A stretch of DNA of 64,000 nucleotides from CBDDLD01 sp965250025 (GCA_965250025.1 OZ252283.1:2356001-2420000); one strand, 5' to 3'. Positions 7,945 through 16,175 are shown, numbered from the stretch's first letter. The notes: generated by a model from the letters alone, not told the origin. Numbers and translations: made by a program.

Positions 7945-7955
7945 TACCACTCATT

Positions 7956-10814
7956 ATGCGCTTAAGATCATATATTACAATCGTTTTCATTCTTTTTATA
8001 TGCAATACCTACAGTCAACAAACTGTACCGGCGTATAACGACTTGGTGAGCAGCTTTCAAACGGCCATAAAAGCTAAAAACTTCAGAGACATGAAACGTT
8101 CATCTGATGCACTGGTAGAACACTACAGAGATGACTATGCCGGTTATGCTTTCCGGGCATTCTTTTACATGTGTCGCGGTCAAAACGCATTTGCCGAAAA
8201 GAACGTCAATATCATGCTTCAATTGAATCCTGTGAGTGAAGGCAGCTATGCTGTTGCTTCATATTTATCTTATATTTTGGGGCGTACGGATGAAGCTGAG
8301 CTCTACCTGCAATATGCCTATCAAATTACAACCAATCCCAAGTTTACAGAGGAGCTTTATACAGATATTGATATCATTAAAGAGATGGCCTACCGCTCAG
8401 ATCTTGAAGGCTTCAAAACCATAGTGAATAAGGTCGAAGCGCAAGGGTTTCAAAATACAGATCGATCCAATACTTTTTTTAATGAGCTCGGCGGATTGTA
8501 TCAAGGGAAAGCAGCCTCAGAACTCGATAAGATCGTAGGTGAATTGGGACTCTTAAAACCATACATCCCATCACTCCCATTAGTTGTCACTTATGCCAAA
8601 GCTTTTCAAAACTATTACAATTATGAGAATGAAAACGCCAAACTGCTTTTTGAACAATTCCTAAAAGAAAGCGAACCCATATTCAAGTACCAGCTTCGTT
8701 ACTACCGCGCTATGGCTTACAACTACATTGCCGCTATGGCTTATAACAATTACAACACTCGGGTAGCCTTAGTGAATAATAAAAAAGCATTGTCAGAGAT
8801 CAAAAAGATGCCAGACATCACCGTCATGGAAGCGCTGTTACTATACAATAAGTTTATGTATGAATCTGAACTGGGATTAGAGAACGAATCGCTACAAACC
8901 TCTTTTGCATTATTAGCGTTGGCCAAGAAAATAAACAGCGATCTCTATAAGGCCCAGGCCTGTAATAACATTGGGCAGTACTATTTAAATTCCATTACTG
9001 AGCGTACCAAAGCCGCTTCATACATCTATGATGCTTTGCAATATGCTAAACAAGGAGGCTTGCCCGACCTAGAAAATACCATAAGGAGCAACTATGTCAT
9101 TGTATTGTTCCAGCAAGGGCGCTATGACGAGGCAAAATCAAATTCTGAAATGCTTTACAATGCATTCATGGCTAAAAACGATTACCGTAATGCCGAAGTC
9201 ACCGCCAATAATTTAGCATTTATGCTGTATTACAAAGGCCAATATAATGAGGCGGCCATTTATTTTAAAAAAGCTGTGGACATGACCGAGAACATAAGAT
9301 CCCAGCTAAAACCCAAACAGCGTTTAGCCTTAATGAATAACAGAAGCAGTTCTTTTAGTGGTTTGGTGATGTGCTACCAAAAAATGGGAAATGCAAAACG
9401 ATTATTCGAAGCCCAGGAAAGTAACCGCTCTCGTTTTTTAAGAGATCGGTTAGATCCTAACATGAAGGCCAGCACATTACAAGATGCTCAAGCGCTGCTA
9501 GGTGCTAATGACCTTCTCCTCTATTACACTTTAGCCGGTCCGGGAGAAATCATTATAAATGCGATTACCAATACGAATGCCGAAGTCATTTACAGTTATA
9601 AGATCGACGACTGGATTGCCATGAAAAAACAATGGACCGACCGAACGAAGCGTATTCCATCGGCCTATAATGGTTTTATGAGCAATTATGCCAATGATAT
9701 TGTGGATGGTTATTTCGTAAGCTACGCTAACAAATCTCAGAGTTTTACCAGTAAGGATTTTAAGCGTCTGGTTCAATGGACCAGAGAATTGCTTTACGAC
9801 AGTGATCCTAAAAAGAATACTGTAAGAACGGCATTCATGAAACACTGGTATAAAGTGGCTTTGAGTCCCGTTCAGCATTTGCTCAACAACAAAACCAATA
9901 TCATCATTAGTGCCAGTAACGAGCTAAACTATTTACCTTTTGAAGCTTTCATCGTACCAAATAACAACAGCTATTTTATTGCTTCACATAACGTCAGATA
10001 CATCCCTTCGGTAAGCGTGTGGAAACTTTTGGCTTCCAGAAACTACACAGCCGACAGGAAACCTGCAATAGCAATGGGTGGTGCCATTTACCAGCCCAAA
10101 GGCAATGTTAAAGGTACAGCCAGAAGCATTGACGATTTCTACGCCATCAGCGAGCAGCTGGAAGAAAAAATGGCTAAAGGCGATTACAACTTTAAAACCG
10201 AATTGGAAGCTTTAGGCTTCGGAGGCGCCAGCTATTTAAAAGGTACCCTGGATGAGGTTACTTTTGTAGGGCAACTGCATCCCGATATTAAGGTTGTTAC
10301 CGGCAAAGCCATGAAAGAAAGCTACCTAAAACAATTGAATGCTACGGGCGCATTAAAGCAATACAAAGCGATCATGCTATCCACACATGGGTTTACCGGA
10401 GATATCATTCCTGAGTTCAGTGGTGTAATGATGTCGCAACCCGATAATGGTGATGGTAATGAAGACACTTTCCTTTTGGCGCCGGAAATTGCTCAGCTTA
10501 ACCTCAACGCTGATATCGCTATCTTAAGTGCGTGCGATACCGGATTGGGGGCTATCGTCGGTGGTGAAGGCATCAACGGCTTAAACGCTGCCTTTTTAAT
10601 TGCAGGGGCTAATAGCACCATGCTGTCCTTATGGTCCGTTAACGATGCCAGTACCGCATTGACCATGAAGAATTTCTTTAAAATGACTGTCATAGACGGT
10701 ATTGATAGCTTTACAGCTTTAAATACCATTAAACGTGCTATGGCAACGGGTCAAGGTGGTGAGCGTTTGACCATGCCCTCTTACTGGGCACCGTTCTTAC
10801 TGAATGGCTTATAA
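7956..10814 (+). CDS. Exported TPR-CHAT protein (caspase-like cysteine protease domain)
   Basis: This 952-residue protein begins with a signal peptide (MRLRSYITIVFILFICNTYS). About 450 residues of helical TPR-like repeats follow (for example ANNLAFMLYYKGQYNEAAIY). The C-terminal CHAT domain lies at about 640-950. The catalytic dyad is visible: His811 in MLSTHGFTG and Cys860 in ILSACDTGLG, followed by EGINGLNAAFLIAGANSTMLSLWSVND. CHAT domains belong to the caspase/separase clan. Known bacterial TPR-CHAT proteases are mostly cytoplasmic effectors; this one should act in the periplasm or at the surface. It ends the MORN operon and converges, 3 nt apart, on the next gene. The substrate is unknown. 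Confidence 0.88.
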   Translation: MRLRSYITIVFILFICNTYSQQTVPAYNDLVSSFQTAIKAKNFRDMKRSSDALVEHYRDDYAGYAFRAFFYMCRGQNAFAEKNVNIMLQLNPVSEGSYAVASYLSYILGRTDEAELYLQYAYQITTNPKFTEELYTDIDIIKEMAYRSDLEGFKTIVNKVEAQGFQNTDRSNTFFNELGGLYQGKAASELDKIVGELGLLKPYIPSLPLVVTYAKAFQNYYNYENENAKLLFEQFLKESEPIFKYQLRYYRAMAYNYIAAMAYNNYNTRVALVNNKKALSEIKKMPDITVMEALLLYNKFMYESELGLENESLQTSFALLALAKKINSDLYKAQACNNIGQYYLNSITERTKAASYIYDALQYAKQGGLPDLENTIRSNYVIVLFQQGRYDEAKSNSEMLYNAFMAKNDYRNAEVTANNLAFMLYYKGQYNEAAIYFKKAVDMTENIRSQLKPKQRLALMNNRSSSFSGLVMCYQKMGNAKRLFEAQESNRSRFLRDRLDPNMKASTLQDAQALLGANDLLLYYTLAGPGEIIINAITNTNAEVIYSYKIDDWIAMKKQWTDRTKRIPSAYNGFMSNYANDIVDGYFVSYANKSQSFTSKDFKRLVQWTRELLYDSDPKKNTVRTAFMKHWYKVALSPVQHLLNNKTNIIISASNELNYLPFEAFIVPNNNSYFIASHNVRYIPSVSVWKLLASRNYTADRKPAIAMGGAIYQPKGNVKGTARSIDDFYAISEQLEEKMAKGDYNFKTELEALGFGGASYLKGTLDEVTFVGQLHPDIKVVTGKAMKESYLKQLNATGALKQYKAIMLSTHGFTGDIIPEFSGVMMSQPDNGDGNEDTFLLAPEIAQLNLNADIAILSACDTGLGAIVGGEGINGLNAAFLIAGANSTMLSLWSVNDASTALTMKNFFKMTVIDGIDSFTALNTIKRAMATGQGGERLTMPSYWAPFLLNGL

Positions 10815-10817
10815 GAC

Positions 10818-12023
10818 TTACACTTTACCATCCACATAGTCTTGTAAATATTCAAAGTGAGCAGTCAGGTGGCCTTTTTCGGTAATCTTGGCACGTTGCA
10901 AAATACCGTTTTCATCCTTGTTAAAGAATGCTGGAATAACGTGCTCTAAAAATGCCGCTCCAAAACCTTCACTGGCATCTTTAGGCAATTCACAAGGCAA
11001 ATTGTCTACAGCCATAACTGTAATTGCACCTTTGGCATCAAAAGCTACTTCTTGCTCTGTTTTAGGGTCATAACCGTAAAAAGGATCTGCTATGGTAGAA
11101 GGTCTTATGGTACTTGCCACAGGGCCATCAATATCGCAAGACACGTCAGCCACCAGATCAATTCTAAAATCAGGATGTTTGGCATCCTCTCTTGTAAATA
11201 AGTATGGCGCTCCATTACCAAAAAAATGACCGGCAATAAAAAAATCCGTTTGCTTGGCGTAAGGCATAAAATTACTTTCGTAGCCTGAAGGGTCTTTATA
11301 AAACTCGTACTTTTCACCAACTTTACCATCGGTACGTTTGTTGTATTCCATAACATCTACCATACAATATACCGGTTCGGTAAACTCCGAAGTTAAATAC
11401 AAGGCATCGCTGACCTCCTTGATCTTAAGATGATCTAGAATTTCCTTAGCACCATGAGCAACCTTTCCGGTTCCGGAAAGCAGGATTTTGATATTTGGCA
11501 AGGTGATCTTATCGAGTTCGGCTTTTACTTCCTGTAGATCGGCCAGCGTTTCTACCTTAGGCAGTTCAAACTGTCCATCTCTTAAGCCCAAAGCTCTAAA
11601 CCCATTATAGGCACCTACCAAACCCGCATAACGGCCAAAGCCTATCAAACGCGAACCGTTTTCCTTTACTATGGTTTCATGATCGTACATTTCGATATCC
11701 ATTTCGAGCATGGCTTTTAGAAGTGTTCTGTTATAGGGCTGTTTCTTTATGGTATGCGAAAAGTAAAAGTATTTTTTATTGGGAATCAAGTGTGCAACAG
11801 GCACTTCTTTTACACCAATCATAACATCGGCATCCGACACATCATCGGTAACTTCAAACCCCAATGCACGGTATGCTTCATCAGGAAAAACCCGAATATC
11901 AGACGATTCCACTATAAATTCAGCTTCAGGGAATTTTGTTCTGGCTTCGGCTAATGCTTCCGGTGAGAATACGACACGTCGATCTGGTGGGTTCTTACGT
12001 TCTTTAATGATGGCGAATTTCAT
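10818..12023 (-). CDS. Saccharopine dehydrogenase / alanine dehydrogenase-like NAD(P)-binding oxidoreductase
   Basis: The 401-residue cytoplasmic protein has the alanine-dehydrogenase/PNT N-terminal layout (KFAIIKERKNPPDRRVVFSP), a conserved GFGRYAGLVGAYNGFRALG region, and a Rossmann nucleotide-binding motif (IKILLSGTGKVAHGAKEIL). The C-terminal half carries DLVADVSCDIDGPVASTIRPST, resembling NAD+-dependent, lysine-forming saccharopine dehydrogenases. It therefore probably catalyses a reversible amino-acid oxidative deamination or saccharopine cleavage; which substrate is used cannot be decided from the sequence. It lies between the CHAT operon and tmRNA and is transcribed away from tmRNA. 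Confidence 0.82.
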   Translation of the reverse strand: MKFAIIKERKNPPDRRVVFSPEALAEARTKFPEAEFIVESSDIRVFPDEAYRALGFEVTDDVSDADVMIGVKEVPVAHLIPNKKYFYFSHTIKKQPYNRTLLKAMLEMDIEMYDHETIVKENGSRLIGFGRYAGLVGAYNGFRALGLRDGQFELPKVETLADLQEVKAELDKITLPNIKILLSGTGKVAHGAKEILDHLKIKEVSDALYLTSEFTEPVYCMVDVMEYNKRTDGKVGEKYEFYKDPSGYESNFMPYAKQTDFFIAGHFFGNGAPYLFTREDAKHPDFRIDLVADVSCDIDGPVASTIRPSTIADPFYGYDPKTEQEVAFDAKGAITVMAVDNLPCELPKDASEGFGAAFLEHVIPAFFNKDENGILQRAKITEKGHLTAHFEYLQDYVDGKV

Positions 12024-12130
12024 TGAAAATAAATACTTTTATGAGGTTATAAACTGACAATATTACCATAATGCATTATGGAATAATTTTTGTGCGAAAA
12101 TAAATGGATTTACGAGGTTGCACAACTTTT

Positions 12131-12163
12131 TTTGTAACTTCGTCCGCGCTCAAACTAACTTTA
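12131..12163 (+). promoter_or_regulatory. Candidate ssrA promoter
   Basis: TTTG (12131-12134) and TAACTTTA (12156-12163, one base off TAnnTTTG) are 21 nt apart, about 45 nt upstream of the mature tmRNA 5' end. This leaves a short leader for RNase P to remove. It is a pattern match only. Confidence 0.35.
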
Positions 12164-12207
12164 GTGACGTTGAGCCTCCTTTTAAGGTTAAATGTTCTTT
12201 ACATATT

Positions 12208-12602
12208 GGGGTCGACTGGTTTTGACAGCGAGATTAATTGAATGGTAAGCACGTCGTGTAATGATATTGAAACACGTTAAAGGCTATGTCAAATTTTAAA
12301 CGGCGAGAATAACTACGCTTTAGCTGCTTAATATCCGAATCATAGTAAGATAAAGCCTAGTCCCGCGAGGCGGGAAAGCTAAATGTCTCTTGAAAGCCTT
12401 GGTTAATGGCGTTCTACTCAGAGGCATCGTAAAAATTAACTAAGATCGTGTAGCGCTTTGATGCACTTTCGAGATTAAAAAGCTAAGTCATAAGTAGGCT
12501 GTTTTTTGTCAGCTTATGATCTAAAACCAATAAAAAACTAAGCGTGTAGAAAGCTATTGAGTTACTTGTTTGGACGAGAGTTCGATTCTCTCCGACTCCA
12601 CC
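12208..12602 (+). ncRNA. ssrA: tmRNA (transfer-messenger RNA)
   Basis: tmRNA rescues stalled ribosomes and tags the unfinished peptide for proteolysis. The 5' end GGGGTCG (12208-12214) pairs with CGACTCC (12593-12599) to form the alanine-type acceptor stem with a G-U at the third pair. A T-arm (GAGAGTTCGATTCTCTC) precedes the 3' end, and the discriminator A is at 12600. Only CC of CCA is encoded (CCT follows). The tag reading frame, after the resume point, is GGC GAG AAT AAC TAC GCT TTA GCT GCT TAA at 12302-12331. It encodes GENNYALAA, to which the charged alanine is added. Pseudoknot-rich sequence follows the tag. Confidence 0.97.
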
Positions 12603-12776
12603 TACGCCCTACGAAGCTTCGAGCCTGCGAGAAGCTCAGTAGGGCTTATTTATTTTAATTCCTTAATACTAATACCAGATCTTAAAGGGCTTCGGTGGAC
12701 TCGTCCTTCAGTACACTGTAACTTTAGCGTAAGAGCACCTTTAATTTCATATCTTTACTTAATCAAAAGGATTTAC
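12602..12776 (+). repeat. ssrA-trailer repeat, copy 1
   Basis: This block starts at the 3' end of tmRNA with CTACGCCCTACGAAGCTTCG. It contains the terminator hairpin, a second hairpin around AAGGGCTTCGGTGGACTCG, the shared stretch CTTTAGCGTAAGAGCACCTT, and ends in the first codons of a GIY-YIG gene (GATTTACCTTTT). The same block recurs 464 bp downstream. Inside the block, two short segments differ while the hairpins are conserved. Confidence 0.88.
12606..12660 (+). terminator. tmRNA terminator hairpin
   Basis: GCCCTAC (12606-12612) pairs with GTAGGGC (12639-12645). Inside, AGCTTC (12615-12620) pairs with GAAGCT (12631-12636). The tract TTATTTATTTTAATT follows. Its position just after ssrA suits a Rho-independent terminator. 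An identical hairpin is at 13070-13109. Confidence 0.7.
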
Positions 12777-13013
12777 CTTTTGCAGTATATATACTAAGAT
12801 GTGATAATGGCACTTATTATACCGGATTCACCACTAATATTAAAAACCGATTAAGAGCGCATAACAATAAAGAAGTACACTACACTAAGGATAAGCTACC
12901 TATTAAAATTGGTTCATTTATCGCTATTCTCGAGTAAGCAGAAAGCCTACGATTATGAACGTTACTTAAAGACCGGGTCTGGTATTGCATTTAGAAATAA
13001 ACGTTTTATTTGA
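12767..13013 (+). pseudogene. GIY-YIG endonuclease-like gene, degraded
   Basis: The frame from about 12767 reads KDLPFAVYILRCDNGTYYTG, then FTTNIKNRLRAHNNKEVHYT and KDKLPIK. This is a small single-domain GIY-YIG nuclease (the VYI...YTG pair is the GIY-YIG motif, with the Arg helix after it). One extra A in the AAAA run at about 12905-12908 shifts the frame; in the next frame it continues LVHLSLFSSKQKAYDYERYL and KTGSGIAFRNKRFI, ending at the TGA at 13011-13013. The expected ATG is AAG here, while copy 2 of the repeat has ATG at the same place. The start is therefore lost and the reading frame broken. Confidence 0.78.
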
Positions 13014-13065
13014 TTTGCAATTTTAGAACAGTGGGCACAGCAAAAGCCAATCTCTATGGTTTCAT

Positions 13066-13255
13066 CTACGCCCTACGAAGCTTCGAGCCTGCGAGAAGCT
13101 CAGTAGGGCTTATTTATTTTAATTCCTTTACATTAGTAACAAATCTAAAAGGGCTTCGGTGGACTCGTCCTTCAATGTTTTATCACTTTAACTTTAGCGT
13201 AAGAGCACCTTTAATTTCATATCTTTACTTAACAAAATGGATTTACCTTTTACAA
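13066..13255 (+). repeat. ssrA-trailer repeat, copy 2
   Basis: This is a second copy of the block at 12602, offset by 464 bp, with the same terminator-like hairpin (13070-13109), the second hairpin and the same promoter-like stretch. It is not preceded by a tmRNA end but by sequence following the GIY-YIG pseudogene. It retains ATG GAT TTA CCT TTT (13237 on), the intact start that copy 1 has lost, and then diverges. Confidence 0.85.
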
Positions 13256-13281
13256 TTTTAGATATATCCTATAAATTCTAA
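13237..13281 (+). pseudogene. GIY-YIG gene start, cut after about six codons
   Basis: ATG GAT TTA CCT TTT ACA matches the opening of the GIY-YIG frame in copy 1 (DLPFA). The following codons (ATTTTAGATATATCC) no longer match and a stop is reached at 13279-13281. The break coincides with the edge of the AT-rich minus-strand island, so the rest of the gene was probably lost when the island was acquired or rearranged. Confidence 0.5.
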
Positions 13282-13658
13282 TTAGATTTTAATACAGGAA
13301 AAGGAATAGTCTTATCTCTGTAGCCGCCTTTTTTTAATAATTCATTCTCATAATCACATGATGCAATAGCGGGTATATTATTAACCCAAAACCAATTTAG
13401 GATTTCATTAATCATAAGAACTTCTTTCTTTGCTAATTCAACACTTAAAATAAATTTAAAATATAAAAACCCATCCGGATACTTAAATAATTTATCACCA
13501 TCATAATCGCTATTTTCATCAAAATACAAGTTTCCTTTACTTACTGCAATGCAATCATCTTCTAGTTCTCCCAATAGGATATTATTTAATTCACTAATTA
13601 GGTCAACTAAACTTCTATCAGAATTAAAATATATTTCACAATTGTTGTTAAAAATCAT
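13278..13658 (-). CDS. Unrecognised small protein, last gene of the immunity-like island
   Basis: A 126-residue acidic, apparently cytoplasmic protein without signal peptide or membrane segment. It begins MIFNNNCEIYFNSDRSLVDL and contains a central DGFLYFKFILSVELAKKEVL and a conserved-looking NNIPAIASCDYENELLKKGG near the end. I do not recognise the family with certainty. Its size, acidity and position at the far end of a string of small genes behind an RHS protein suit an immunity protein. That is inference from context. Confidence 0.6.
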   Translation of the reverse strand: MIFNNNCEIYFNSDRSLVDLISELNNILLGELEDDCIAVSKGNLYFDENSDYDGDKLFKYPDGFLYFKFILSVELAKKEVLMINEILNWFWVNNIPAIASCDYENELLKKGGYRDKTIPFPVLKSN

Positions 13659-13684
13659 TTATTTCTTATTGCCCATACAATGTT

Positions 13685-14119
13685 CTAATTTACTTTTCTC
13701 ATTTGAAACTCTCCATTCAATAGTTCTTCAAGATAACCTTCTAAATATTTCTCTTCATAAATAGTCATTTCCCAATTACCAATTACACTATTTCGATCTT
13801 CATTAAAGAATCCTAGGTAATGTATATCTGGATGTTCAGAATCTCGATCCAAGATAATTTTTCCATTATCATCTTTATAGTAAGCACAAGGATATTTCAT
13901 AATGAAACTGATTTTTTCATTATCTATAAAGCCTTTTACAGTTGCAGGTTTATCAAAAACGTATTTAGATTCAGAATCTATAGATGTTCCAATAAAACTA
14001 TTTTCCGTTATAATTATTTCCATCGAAAACTCAACTTCATGATATTGTTCATTGGTAGTATATCCCTCTAAATAGGTAAAAAACCCTTGCCATTTTTGTT
14101 TTGAGTATACAGTTCTCAT
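13685..14119 (-). CDS. Unrecognised small soluble protein (immunity-like island)
   Basis: A 144-residue acidic protein with no signal peptide. The sequence is rich in alternating strand-like segments (EVEFSMEIIITENSFIGTSI, NEKISFIMKYPCAYYKDDNG, VIGNWEMTIYEEKYLEGYLE), which suggests a small beta-barrel or lipocalin-like fold; this is a guess from pattern only. It sits 26 nt upstream (in transcription order) of the last island gene. No catalytic motif is visible. It is a candidate immunity or orphan cassette gene. Confidence 0.6.
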   Translation of the reverse strand: MRTVYSKQKWQGFFTYLEGYTTNEQYHEVEFSMEIIITENSFIGTSIDSESKYVFDKPATVKGFIDNEKISFIMKYPCAYYKDDNGKIILDRDSEHPDIHYLGFFNEDRNSVIGNWEMTIYEEKYLEGYLEELLNGEFQMRKVN

Positions 14120-14252
14120 CCAATATATCTAACAGTTGTGTTTCAAACTTAGCAAAAAAAATACGTCCTTTTCTAAATAATCTACTGCTTCATTTTTCGA
14201 TTTAACTTTAGTGGGTTTAATATTACACACCACTCGTTAGTATCATCTAGCT

Positions 14253-14690
14253 TCAAAAATCAATAATAATAGGATTCTTCCTTGCGTAAATAACCACGTT
14301 ATCTGATTCTAGATTGAGATAAACAACGCCTCCTTCTCTAAATATATCATACTTATACAACCCTTTATATTTATTGTTATTTACGTCTTCGATCCTCAGA
14401 TAGCCATTATTCTGTTCATCTTCTACAAACTTACCCTTTATCTTTTCATCTGTGGTTAACAAGTTCATTATGAAGTTTCCATAGTTATCAATAATCATTT
14501 CATCAAATATCATTATTAGATTTGAAGTGTCATTCTTTAAAATGTCTCCTTCATGATCAGAATGATAAATATGTATTAACTCCCATTCAGAAACTAAATT
14601 TCTATCTTCTAAATATTCTTTACATGATATCATTATTAGGCATATGCTCAATAATAAAAGATTTCTTGGAACGGACAATTTATAATACAT
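14253..14690 (-). CDS. Lipoprotein of unknown function
   Basis: The preferred ATG at 14690 gives MYYKLSVPRNLLLLSICLIM followed by ISC, a lipobox; a GTG start at 14699 would add three residues. The mature part (about 120 residues) contains a lipocalin-like opening (NLVSEWELIHIYHSD) and strand-rich sequence (GNFIMNLLTTDEKIKGKFVE). Such lipocalin-like lipoproteins are common in Bacteroidetes. It would sit in the periplasm or outer membrane. It belongs to the row of small minus-strand genes behind the RHS protein. Confidence 0.66.
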   Translation of the reverse strand: MYYKLSVPRNLLLLSICLIMISCKEYLEDRNLVSEWELIHIYHSDHEGDILKNDTSNLIMIFDEMIIDNYGNFIMNLLTTDEKIKGKFVEDEQNNGYLRIEDVNNNKYKGLYKYDIFREGGVVYLNLESDNVVIYARKNPIIIDF

Positions 14691-14704
14691 AACAAACACT
14701 ATAA

Positions 14705-14818
14705 TTAATTACCGCCATCATTATCTTCTATATCTGGAGACATGGATCCTTTAATCTTAGCCTTGAGATAATTAATAAACCTATCTCAGGCACTAGGTCT
14801 TGATTCTGAGCCATTATT
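14705..14818 (-). pseudogene. Possible degenerate coding remnant after the parvulin gene
   Basis: In the same frame as the parvulin gene, immediately after its TAG stop, the sequence reads NNGSESRPSA, a TGA, then DRFINYLKAKIKGSMSPDIE and DNDGGN before a TAA at 14705-14707. The second part looks like a protein C-terminus (basic amphipathic helix, then an acidic Asn/Gly tail), similar in style to the tail of the RHS protein. It could be the remnant of a displaced C-terminal tip, or chance. Confidence 0.25.
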
Positions 14819-15223
14819 CTAATTCTTGCTCATCAATCTATCATTATATGTTTTCAGTACAACATAATACCAATTTCTAGAAGGTATATCCACAATAAAT
14901 ATTTCTCCTTTCTTATGATTTTTAACTGCTTCTTCGAATTCTAGATACATTTTCCCTTCAGGAAACCACCCCAAATCACCTCCTTTTTCAGAGTTATTAT
15001 CCATTGAATACTTTTTCGCTAGTTCAGAAAAAGGGATTCCTGACTCATAATCATTGATGATTTTTTCTCTCAGATTATCTATTTCTCCTTTGGTTAACTC
15101 TTTACCATTTAAGTAAACATAACTCACTCGGAATTCTTTTTGCTGAATTACATCATCATTAACAAACGATAAGTTATAATTTAAAGAAGTAAAAAATATA
15201 AAAAGTAATATTTTTAAGTACAT
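14819..15223 (-). CDS. Exported parvulin-type peptidyl-prolyl isomerase
   Basis: A 134-residue protein with an N-terminal hydrophobic signal sequence (MYLKILLFIFFTSLNYNLSF). A single PPIC/parvulin domain follows at about 28-130: FRVSYVYLNGKELTKGEIDN, FSELAKKYSMDNNSEKGGDL, GWFPEGKMYLEFEEAV, KGEIFIVDIPSRNWYYVVL. The GGDLGWF motif and the Phe-rich pocket are typical. It would help fold exported proteins in the periplasm. A stand-alone parvulin inside a string of immunity-like genes is unusual; it could serve the RHS protein or be a cassette remnant, since coding-like sequence continues in frame after its stop. Confidence 0.8.
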   Translation of the reverse strand: MYLKILLFIFFTSLNYNLSFVNDDVIQQKEFRVSYVYLNGKELTKGEIDNLREKIINDYESGIPFSELAKKYSMDNNSEKGGDLGWFPEGKMYLEFEEAVKNHKKGEIFIVDIPSRNWYYVVLKTYNDRLMSKN

Positions 15224-15247
15224 ACGTTTATTTATTTTAATTAAACA

Positions 15248-15752
15248 CTAACTTTCTCCTAGTTCATTTAGCAAATCATTAATTTCATTATTTAAAAGTT
15301 TTTTCTATATTTTCTACCCATATAACCTGTTCTTTAAACCCATCCTTTTTACATTTAGGACAATTTTTCTTTTCTAGCTCAGATGCTTTTCTTATAAAAT
15401 CAAACTTATCCATATTTATTGGTACACCAATATACAGATTTATAATATTAGTTATCCCAACTAATCCCTCCCAATTACAAATACTACAGCCCCTGTTTTC
15501 AATACTAATTCTTTGATAACCTGAATCAATTTTCAGTAACATATAAGGAAGCCAATTTTCATCTCTAATGAAACCTAAAACTAAAACAAGTTCATCATAT
15601 CGTTGAGACAGTTTTACATCAAAATCTAATTTGTTACGATAGACTTCTATCATTTTAATATTGCAATATTCCCCATTATCTAATAAAGCATTCCATTCGG
15701 GTATACTTAATAAGTATAATTCTTGGTGGTTTACAACAACACTCTTACTCAT
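15248..15752 (-). CDS. Zinc-ribbon-like protein with a probable C-terminal frameshift
   Basis: The intact frame (15288-15752, 154 residues) starts MSKSVVVNHQELYLLSIPEW and has two CxxC pairs (Cys89/Cys92 in CSIC and Cys131/Cys134 in CPKC) that could bind one zinc. It stops as NIEKTFK right after a run of six A residues (15299-15304 on the opposite strand). Removing one A continues the protein as EKLLNNEINDLLNELGES and a TAG at 15248-15250. This reads like a natural helical C-terminus. Either an indel or sequencing error has truncated the gene. No family recognised; it is cytoplasmic and lies in the immunity-like island. Confidence 0.6.
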
Positions 15753-16175
15753 TTATTTTAAATCATTTCTATTTTCAAAGAGATTGACTTTTTGTAAATC
15801 GACAACACTGTTTTTAGAAATTAACTTTAAATAAATAGTCCCAGATAGTGGATCTGTTTGAAACAAAAGATCAAACCTATTATTAAAAACATCACTCTGA
15901 GATTTAACAACTAAACTATCGGCTATTTCATTACCTATTAGCTCATAATTTGCCACTTCAAATTGAGAGAAATGTAAATGAGGGGGAATAGTAACTTTTT
16001 CTCCTTTACCAAAAGAAAAAGTATTAATATTTGGAATTTCTAAATTAGTTCCGTTGTAAATAATAGATTCAACTACCCATAAACCAGAAAGGTCATTTTT
16101 TAATTGATTCTCACAACTGAAAATAAAAAATAATATCAAGTATAAATAAAATCTTTTAATCTGGAACATCTCCAA
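15753..16175 (-). CDS. Lipoprotein of unknown function
   Basis: A 140-residue product with a lipoprotein signal (IKRFYLYLILFFIFSCENQL; the Cys after IFS is the lipid site). The mature part opens LSGLWVVESIIYNGTNLEIP, which resembles lipocalin-like lipoproteins. Strand-like segments follow and there are no catalytic residues. It overlaps the preceding gene by 23 nt and abuts the zinc-ribbon gene, so the three appear co-transcribed. It is probably periplasmic. A role as an immunity lipoprotein is possible but unproven. Confidence 0.65.
   Translation of the reverse strand: MEMFQIKRFYLYLILFFIFSCENQLKNDLSGLWVVESIIYNGTNLEIPNINTFSFGKGEKVTIPPHLHFSQFEVANYELIGNEIADSLVVKSQSDVFNNRFDLLFQTDPLSGTIYLKLISKNSVVDLQKVNLFENRNDLK

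Noticed and set aside
10818..12023. Alternative call as true alanine dehydrogenase
   Set aside because: The C-terminal half fits lysine-forming saccharopine dehydrogenases better, but neither is certain, so a combined name is used.
12570..12797. Open frame reading YALRSFEPARSSVGLIYFN across ssrA and its trailer
   Set aside because: It runs through the tmRNA 3' end and hairpins; the similar frame in copy 2 is a by-product of the DNA repeat.
13010..13261. Similar open frame in copy 2 of the ssrA trailer
   Set aside because: Conserved only because the DNA is duplicated; no signal, domain or plausible start.
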